Below the pieces are notes generated by a model. The model was not told the origin of the DNA, made no database searches, and was given only the letters and a program-made list of their open reading frames with translations. Positions 57,101 to 64,000 of a stretch of 64,000 nucleotides of DNA are shown here, piece after piece. The stretch covers positions 55,362,501 to 55,426,500 of the forward strand of contig JASDFA010000003.1 in the NCBI GenBank assembly GCA_035772735.1, given 5' to 3'. Source of the stretch: Datura wrightii. Taxonomy: Eukaryota; Streptophyta; Magnoliopsida; Solanales; Solanaceae. Position 1 is the stretch's first letter; the number at the start of each line of letters is the position of its first letter. Both the position numbers and the translations under genes were made by a program.

Positions 57101-57520
57101 TTTCAAAATGGCCTTGTATGACCTTAGCGCAAGCATAAACTTGATGCCTATTGTCATTTGTAGGAAGTTAGGTGAGGTAAATCCCAAGCCTACTACTATG
57201 AGGCTACTGATGGCGGACAGGCCTATCGAGAAACCCGTCGGAGTGCTAGAAGACGTTCTGGTCCAAATGGACAAATTCATCCTTCCAACTGACTTTGTGA
57301 TATTGGATTGTGAAATGGATGTTGAGGTGCCCATCATAGTTGTTTCCCGTTACTAGCCATGGGAAGAGAACTAGTGGACATGGAGATAGGGGAACTGAAG
57401 TTTAGAGTAGGTGGTGATGAGGTCACCTTTAATGTATGTCAAAACACTAAGCCCCCGGATGAGTGCAAGGTTATAGGGGTCTTCAATGATGAGGTATAAC
57501 AAGACGAAGGTTGTGATGTT
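57101..57520 (+). pseudogene. Ath1 protease
   Basis: Aspartic protease with Y-D-L-S-A-S-I-N-L-M-P where Athila has D-L-G-A-S-I-N-L-M-P, so the essential Gly of the active site is lost. It continues M-A-D-R-P-I-E-K-P-V-G, F-I-L-P-T-D-F-V-I-L-D-C and, after a small frame change near 57355, G-E-L-K-F-R-V-G. The reading fades after D-E-C-K-V-I-G. The RT that should follow is absent. Confidence 0.82.
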
Positions 57521-57540
57521 GAAGCTGATTCGGAGGACTC

Positions 57541-57697
57541 CTTAATGACCAAATTGGAAACTCCATTCACAAACTTCACCATGCGATCCCCTGGATCAAC
57601 TACCATCTCTGGAGCATATTTTGACAACCTAGTGAACTCCAGTGCATATTCTCATACTGTCCTGTTGCCCTGCTTTAGGTTTATGAATTTCGCAAAT
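57541..57697 (-). pseudogene. Antisense chromovirus gag fragment inside Ath1
   Basis: On the minus strand: F-I-N-L-K-Q-G-N-R-T-V, a TGA, E-Y-A-L-E-F-T-R-L-S-K-Y-A-P-E-M-V-V-D and M-V-K-F-V-N-G-V. This is the Tekay-type capsid segment also seen in Tek1 at about 110-215 and Tek4 at about 40885-40985. It lies where Athila pol should start, in opposite orientation, with no LTRs around it. Confidence 0.75.
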
Positions 57698-57710
57698 TGA
57701 GGAGGTATCC

Positions 57711-57757
57711 ATCATGCCACGATGTTGAATAAGACGCTTCTTAGGAGGCAACCCAAG
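57711..57757 (+). other. Ath1 post-ORF double hairpin
   Basis: ATCATG-C-CACGAT (57711-57723, one mismatch) and CTTAGG-AGGCAA-CCCAAG (57740-57757), as in Ath3 and Ath4. Confidence 0.6.
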
Positions 57758-58197
57758 TGTTTTTATGTTGATGCTTTGATATTTTTGTTGATTTTATTTT
57801 GTAGGATGGATTGCATAAAGAACTAGGAGGAAGGAAAATAGGGCTCTGGTGGTGCGACACCTGTAAAATCTAGGTGCTTAAACATGAGCCGCCGCACCAA
57901 TACAAGAGACAGGTAGAAAGCTCAGAGTAAAAAGGGAGGAACTAGTGCTATACCGGTGAAACACCGGTGACAATTCATGACCCGCTGATTTGACGTCAGC
58001 TCAACCCTGTAAACCTGGGAGTTGAATAGTAAACTACGACACATCGGCAGAACAAAGGTGGCAACCTACGAACAATCGATCAAATGCAGCTCGAAAAATA
58101 GTGAATTGGGCAAAAGTGGAGGTCACTTGCACTTGAATCGGCGAGACGCCGATACTCACCGATAGCTGCAGGTTTCGCGCGAGCGGAGCATAATGAC
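57758..58197 (+). other. Ath1 spacer with short palindromes
   Basis: No gene seen. Contains ACCGGTGAAACACCGGTGAC (57952-57971) and ATCGGCGAGACGCCGAT (58137-58153), both palindromic. Confidence 0.5.
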
Positions 58198-58648
58198 TTT
58201 ATCCATGCTAGGAGACAAGGTCAAGGCACCCTCCACATCCACAAATAAAGATAAGAGGAAGGCCAAGGCATCCCCAGCTACCACCAATACCAGAGAGGCC
58301 ATAATTTTCTATGTGCCTGACATGAAGGCACATTATGTTTATTTGTGAGGGAAGGCCAATCACCATGGAGAAACGATTTGATTTGGTGGGGAAAGGGAAT
58401 GATTTCCCAAGTATCACTGCCCAATTAAATCACTGCCAATGAGACATGTTTGTTGAGTCTCTCCCAGAGTACTACAGCAACCTCGTGCCCAAAGTTTATG
58501 CTTCTTACCAGGCATGCCAAGAGGCAATGAAGCATAAGGGGAAGGTGGATGAGTTCCCTTGCCTTCTCCAGTCAGGGTCCAGGAAGGTGGAGGTTGAATT
58601 GCAAAATGTTGTTGACCCATGTTTTGATTATTGCTTTTGTTCGTAGTA
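58198..58648 (+). pseudogene. Ath1 fragment resembling the putative plant transposon protein domain
   Basis: A Lys/Ala-rich start (D-K-R-K-A-K-A-S-P) in one frame, then in another frame G-R-P-I-T-M-E-K-R-F-D, a stop at about 58440, and D-M-F-V-E-S-L-P-E-Y-Y-S-N-L-V-P-K-V-Y-A-S-Y (58440-58520). The pattern W/D-x-x-F ... Y-x-x-L-V-x-x-x-Y-A resembles the domain often found after pol in Athila/Ogre-like elements of Solanaceae. Without a profile search this stays tentative. Broken and short. Confidence 0.4.
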
Positions 58649-60219
58649 GTTGGTAAATAAACTCCAATGATGGATGGAGAGGTGACTTTATTAAGGGAAA
58701 TGTTGAGTTTAGAGTTCTTTTTGAATTGGTTATTGCGATGGATTTTGAAAGGTACCACAAAAAAAAATCTGAAATGGCATTGAAAAGAAAAATGAATTTT
58801 CAGGAAAAAGGGGTATTGAAATTTACAAGTTGAGTACTCTTTTGTCATAAGTTGTACATTCGTTGTTTGGCTTTTTATTCACATGATATCGTGTTTTAAG
58901 TCATACTCTTGTTCTGGTTATAAATTTTGTGTGATCCCCTTGAAGGGTGATGCTTTGTTGGGTGAGGTTTTTGCTAAATTTCCATGCATAAATGGTTGTC
59001 TAGAACTTGCCCCAAGTATGACTCAAGGCGAAATCCTAGATGTATCTGCACTTAAAACATGATTTTAACCTTTCTTTTGATAGCTACTTCACCTATATGA
59101 CCTCCTTGAACATGAATCCTTGCTAGAAAATGTTGAGCCTTTAAGCCTTTTCCTTGAGAATCACATTACAAGCCTATTACCCCTTTTGTAATCCTTCTTT
59201 GGCACCCATCCTCCCTAGTGCTAGTTGTGAGAAGAAATGCAAAAATGATGTTTGAGTCCTAAAAGTGTGGGAATATAAAAGGGAAAGATGAGGCAAAATC
59301 CTATGTTTGGGGGTTAGAAAAGGAAAATGGGAAAAATGATATGATCCCCAATGTGAGGTAGCACCAAATTATGAGGAAATGAATGAATTGTGGGGTGAAA
59401 AGGACCTTTAACCCTGAGAAGAAGAAGAGAATTGTTGAAATGTGCTATCCTCTTGATTAGATGAGATGAAACGTGGTAACTAAGGAGATATAAGGGTGGC
59501 TCTTGTTCCAAAAATGAAAATATTGGTCAACGAGAGACAAGGTAGGGTGATCTCAAGAGAAAATGCAGTATGCAATAATGTTCACAAAAAGGGCAATACA
59601 GAGGTTCTAGTTACTAGAAATAAAACCTAATCCTACCTTTACCCCTAGCCTTCATTATGACCTCCAAGTCCTAATTGATTTTAAGTGTAGCAACTATACA
59701 TTAGTGGCGAGTTACACAAAGGGCAACCCTATGGGTCAAGTTGAGTGCATGAAAAACTCTTCGAGAGAGTGAGCGTATTTTTTTCATTCTATAATCTCTT
59801 TGAGTGTGATTTTTTTTAAAAATTACATGGGATCCTCTCTTGATGTGAGTGGAATCACTTTCTTGGGGAACGTGCTTGCACGTATCAATAGAGGTGATTG
59901 AGACAAGAATGCAGTGAGCTTTAATGAAAACTTTGAATGTGAACTTTTAATGACTTAAGATGTTATATAAGCTTGCCTTGATCAACCATGCCCCTTGTTT
60001 TGAATAAAGAAATCAACTGTGAATCATTCAAATTGATTGTGGTCATCTCTTGAAGAATTTGCATAGTGTTAAGTCTCCTCTTTTCCTTTGAGTCGGTGAG
60101 CGATTTTGGGGTTGTCTGAGTCCTACTGGTCCCTTGAGAAAAATCTCATGAGATTGACATGCTTACTTCAATTGTCCAGCTAAAAAGAATTGCCTTCTTT
60201 GAGCACAAGCAATAGTTCA
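58649..60219 (+). other. Ath1 3' non-coding block
   Basis: No gene. AT-rich, with polypurine-like AAAAGTGTGGGAA (59260) and TATGTTTGGGGGTTAG (59301) before the true tract. It parallels the Ath2 3' block in reverse orientation. Confidence 0.6.
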
Positions 60220-60231
60220 AGTTTGGGGGTT
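60220..60231 (+). other. Ath1 polypurine tract
   Basis: AGTTTGGGGGTT abuts the LTR start TGACAAGTTGG at 60232. Upstream CTTTG-AGCA-CAAG (60196-60208) is a weaker form of the pre-PPT hairpin. Confidence 0.7.
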
Positions 60232-60609
60232 TGACAAGTTGGTAATTTACCAACTCATTAGGCTTTTAAACATGAGCTTTTTCTTGGTTTTCAAGTCATT
60301 TATGAGGATTTTATGCTCTTTCTCTTATATTTTTGCAGGCATTCAATTTAAAGAGAGAAAGCAAGGAATTGAACAAAAGCATGGAGCTAAAGAAGAGGAC
60401 CAGCGTTCCACTGAATGGGACCAGTGATACGCCTGCTGAACACAAAAGCACATTTTGTTAAAGTGGAAGGACCACTGGCGGAATGTGGATCAGCAACTAT
60501 GAACAACCGAAGCCAACAACGAACTATAGAAGGAGTCATTGGCCCCCAGTTGTGATAAAGAGGCATCTCATGGTTGGGCACTAGCGAACACTGGTGTCTC
60601 GCAAGTGAG
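60232..60609 (+). repeat. Ath1 3' LTR, first 378 bp
   Basis: TGACAAGTTGGTAATTTACC matches, in reverse, the Ath2 LTR end at 29243-29269. Interrupted by Tek5 at 60610. The five bases before Tek5 are GTGAG; the second copy would lie beyond the window. Confidence 0.75.
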
Positions 60610-63600
60610 TGTCACGCCCCAAAACTAGGGGGGGGCGTGACTGGCTCCCGATACCTGAAAGACCGGGAAGCTGACTATATAGCATTTGTAACTCTAACAC
60701 TTAGACCTTCCAGGCCACCTGTCAGAATTAACTGGAGTAATCATCTGGACCAATAAGGTCTCAACTACCACAAATAAATAACTGAAATGGCGATAAGGCC
60801 ATGAATATGCTAAACAAAGCAATGGAAAGCCAACAAGACCACAAACCAAATAATACAATACATACTAAGTCCACAAAGCCTCTAAAGAGTAAATAGAATG
60901 GATGATCGAAATAGGGCTTCGACCTACCTGTAACTATAACTCAAAACTCAAGCTTAAATAACTAAGCCCTAGCTACAGGAACAGAGGAGCACACCAACAT
61001 ATCCATTAATCTCACGAACCGCTACTGCAACTGGTAATTGCAGCCTCTACCCGCACCTATGGCATGGACGTAGGTCCCTAGGTGAGGGGACGTCAGTACA
61101 AATGAAATGTTCTGGTATGTAATGCTAAAACTGTAAACCTGAGATAACAATCTTGTAATAACTGAATCAGCACATAATCATATAAAGGATAGAGATAACC
61201 TGGAAATCTCCTACCTGTAATTGATAACAACTCACTATAATATAAGTGAACTCAAAATAACTAAACTAGGAATAAGGAATAGTAACAACCTTGAATCATA
61301 GCAACTAAAACCTGATAATAACTCTATAATGAGATGAAAATGCAATTAAGTAATGCACAAGAAAGAAACTATAACTAAAATGGCGGCAACCAGCCAACCA
61401 TAAATCCATATATAAAATTCGTCCAGCTAGTGAACCACATCGGGGTAAAATAAAAATATCTCCAGCTAGTGTACCATACCAACGTAAAATAAAGAATATC
61501 TCCAGCCATTGTACCACACTAGGGTAAAATAAAAATATCTCCAGCTGGTGAATCATACCGGGTAAAATAAAAATATCTCTAGTCGGTGTATCATACCAGG
61601 GTAAAATAAAGATATCTCCAGCCGGTGTACCATACCGGAGTAAAATAAAAATAAATCTTAATCACAATCATAAATGGAGCCTATAGGGCTCATACAGAGT
61701 GTATCTATAAACTGACAATCATGAAATATGCTGACTCAGTAACTATAGCATGTGTAAGATCTTACCATGGCCCCGAATACTATAATTATTCCATACACAT
61801 ATGGGTCTTTCATTTAGCATTTAAATACATATATATGCTATGAATGAATTCTAGGGAAGTTCCTAGGACAGGAATATCATAAAGACTGTGTAGACATACA
61901 TTCATGATTTTAAACATCTCTTACCAACTTTAACACGAGAAGCAGGGAGGAATAGCTTAACTTAACATTTTCTATTAACAATCATAACATTCTTTTCATA
62001 CTCATTTCGTTTTCATACTTTCATTTCAAGAATTGTGAGAATACCTCATTCATATCACATCATATCACATCTCAACATAACTTATGAACAAGAAGACATA
62101 GCTCGCATATCTCAAACTTGGAGCTCTTTAACATGAAAACGCTAGGCAATTGTCTAGGGGCTACCTTAAGATAAATAAAGACTTATAGTCGTGCTTTAGA
62201 CGACATAGGAATGACTCGTGTGAAACTTTACATTATATGAGAAGCATAGGAAAGCATAGAAACATTATAAACAGGTTAGAAACTTCCATGAAAAAACCCT
62301 TAAAACTTGAAAAAAATAATCCAACTCTTAGGACAAATAATCAAAGATAGTTGCTTGAAAAGTGCGATGACGAACTTCTCTTTAATTTGAGTCACTATCT
62401 CAAAAATATTTGATTCTAATCATTTCATAATAAGTCAACACTTTAATGACCATTCATCAACTTAACACAAATTGAACATAAACAACTTTATTTATAACTC
62501 TTTTGCTAAACGTCTTTAGAACAGGGTAAATCTTGTTAGCATTTGCCTACTCATTCACCATTATAACCCTTATCATCTAAGTTAACAACCTTTAGCTCTA
62601 CTTTTTGTATTTATCTTAACTTCTTTCCCAAACAAGATTCGTCATTCCCTACTTAATTATTTTCTCTCGTGTTTATTTTTTCGGAAATTCTTATACGCAC
62701 TTACGTTTTTACCTATTGCCAACCATATCTCTTAAATCTCTTCTTGCTCGTATTTTAACATCGTTCAAAGGTTCTTGAAATCAACTACGGACAGTGAGCA
62801 TATAACTCATATATTACCTTAAAAGGTCTAACATTTACTCTTATCTCTCCTTTGCTACTACCGCCTCAACTTTTACACTTGGGTTAACTTCCTTACACAT
62901 ATACAACTTCAAAGAATATCCAACATGTCTACTTAAAGCCTTAAGCAATTCTTAGGAGGTCTAGATAACTCAAGAGCTCTAATAAACATATAGCGACTTT
63001 CTAAAGGCAATCATTGCTGCCTTAGCGCGTAACTTGAACGTAAGCATAAACATATACATATATTATGGTTTTTGTAGAACCTGTTAACATCAAGACACTG
63101 TTTATAAACTATCCATAGAGATGGTTCCATAGAAATATCAATAGTTTACAATTCTGAGTTCTATTTTCCAAGTTTAACATATCGGTTAATTAAGAAACGC
63201 GTTAATTAGTCGCTTGGCTTGAGGGAGATGGATAGGGGAACCTTCTCATCCCCCAGGTACCTTAAAATAGGCATATATGAGGGTAGGTAACTATTCTAAG
63301 GCAATTCCATTTCATTACTTTCGTTAACCCTTAATGAGTTAAAGTCGATTTCAAATATTAGGTTCGTCCGCGCGTTGTCGTCTTTCCATGTTTATCAATT
63401 TACTTAGAAACCATAATTTGAAATACCTATGGCACGAAAAATATATAATATAATGTAAAGGACCAGCTCACAGTGCCCACGCTGAGGGGACTTCAGACTC
63501 ACTTTACAACTATGACCATAATCGTAGGCGATCGCCCTCATCACTTTACATTCGTGTGTTCCAACTCTTTAGCAAATACATAAATTAATACCAAGTAATT

Positions 63601-64000
63601 ATAAAAAATATGATGAACCATAATATGCTACAACATAAGCTTAAGTACAAGGGAATGCCGGATTCATCCTCGGCACAAATTTCATGCTTGAAAATCAAGA
63701 AACAAAGGATGCCTTACATACCTTTTTTCGGCGAGCTTTCTTAAGTCATTTATTTCTTTCAACAATCAGAACTTATACCCTTGAATTACTTGAGTGTATC
63801 ACCAGTTTAAAAGGCTGTTTAAAGCGAATTTATCCATAGAAACCGTTACATCAATAGGTAGTCACAACACAAACAAATAAGGCAACACTTAGCATTCTTA
63901 CTTCAACTTGTTTCTATAAATTGGAGGGAAAATAGAAGTAGGAAATTACCTCACTTTTCTCATGAAAAACTCCCAAAAATATAGAGTATATTCTCAGCAA
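60610..64000 (-). mobile_element. Tek5: LTR (and perhaps more) of a Tekay-like element, minus strand, incomplete
   Basis: Begins TGTCACGCCCC, the reverse of the GGGGCGTGACA end seen in Tek2. It shows other Tekay LTR words in reverse (for example TTTGTACTGACGTCC near 61090). No protein-like frame is visible in 3.4 kb, and the opposite LTR end (GGGGTATAACA) was not found, so the window probably lies wholly in a long LTR. A six-unit tandem repeat is at 61422-61655. From 61700 on the sequence is AT-rich and otherwise featureless to my reading. Confidence 0.65.
61422..61655 (-). repeat. Six tandem copies of a roughly 39-bp unit in the Tek5 LTR
   Basis: Units start at 61422, 61461, 61501, 61540, 61578 and 61617, each reading TCCAGC-(C/T)GGTGTACCATACC-GGGTAAAATAAAAATATC with variation. 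The best copy pairs CCGGT with ACCGG. The spacing of 38-40 bp is regular. Confidence 0.85.

Larger units (their letters stand above)
56115..60609 (+). mobile_element. Ath1, right part: Athila-like element lacking RT and integrase
   Basis: Resumes within gag directly after the Tek1 LTR, then protease, an antisense chromovirus gag piece, the post-ORF hairpins, a small transposon-protein-like fragment, a long 3' block, a polypurine tract and 378 bp of 3' LTR before Tek5. The LTR start and polypurine tract match those of Ath2. The 5' half is beyond the left window edge, so the Tek1 target duplication cannot be checked. Confidence 0.75.

Noticed and set aside
61305..61556. Minus-strand frame with repeated L-E-I-F wording
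   Set aside because: Produced by the 39-bp tandem repeat whose unit is often near a multiple of three; not a protein.
61422..61655. CRISPR-like array
   Set aside because: Repeats are contiguous and variable without unique spacers, and the window is a plant genome.

Overview
The window is plant repeat DNA built almost entirely from nested Ty3/Gypsy LTR retrotransposons. I found no host gene, rRNA, tRNA or CRISPR array. Two lineages alternate. Five elements (Tek1-Tek5) look like Tekay/Del chromoviruses: LTRs of about 2.2-2.6 kb; where the internal region is in view, a gag-pol in the order CCHC gag, protease, RT, RNase H, integrase and C-terminal chromodomain; and, in Tek2-Tek4, a primer binding site matching initiator Met tRNA. 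Four elements (Ath1-Ath4) are Athila-like: Ath2-Ath4 show LTRs of about 1.4-1.6 kb and a primer binding site matching tRNA-Asp, and all four keep the same folded block after the coding region while lacking most or all of pol. The protein wording resembles elements of Solanaceae (tomato, pepper, potato, tobacco group), but that is recall and not a search result.

Nesting, read from LTR ends, target-site duplications (TSDs) and resumption of interrupted sequence: Ath1 is the outermost element (its 5' part is off-window) and resumes at 56115. Tek1 lies inside it (1-1295, 34172-37588, 53905-56114). Inside Tek1 pol sits Ath2 on the minus strand (1296-34171). Inside the left LTR of Ath2 sit Tek2 (2231-23051, TSD AAAGA) and Ath3 (23189-28755, TSD ATGCC). 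Inside the 3' LTR of Tek2 sits Tek3 (10306-20691, TSD CCCAC/CCCAT). Inside the 3' LTR of Tek1 sits Tek4 (37589-53904), and inside the 3' LTR of Tek4 sits Ath4 (47031-53148). The 3' LTR of Ath1 is cut by Tek5 (minus strand, 60610 to window end). One branch is five levels deep: Ath1, Tek1, Ath2, Tek2, Tek3.

Decay follows nesting. Tek3 keeps its gag-pol in one frame of 1594 codons with four internal stops. Tek2 has about ten stops and two 1-bp deletions. Tek1 and Tek4 are broken in many places. Most stops in Tek2 and Tek3 are explained by C-to-T change (CGA to TGA, CAG to TAG, TGG to TGA), as expected of methylated, silenced DNA.

The most interesting signals are non-coding modules shared by unrelated elements. 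(1) A dyad of two 11-15 bp arms with an invariant 18-bp spacer lies just upstream of the TATA box in Tekay-type and Athila-type LTRs. (2) A hairpin with an AGGA loop lies just before the polypurine tract, with stem sequences that change in compensating pairs. (3) A possible leader intron runs from a donor in the LTR to an acceptor just before gag, removing the primer binding site. A further candidate is a pol-less element type (Ath2, Ath4) that encodes a small protein starting M-x-S-W-N with zinc-knuckle-like motifs, which I do not recognise from any named family.
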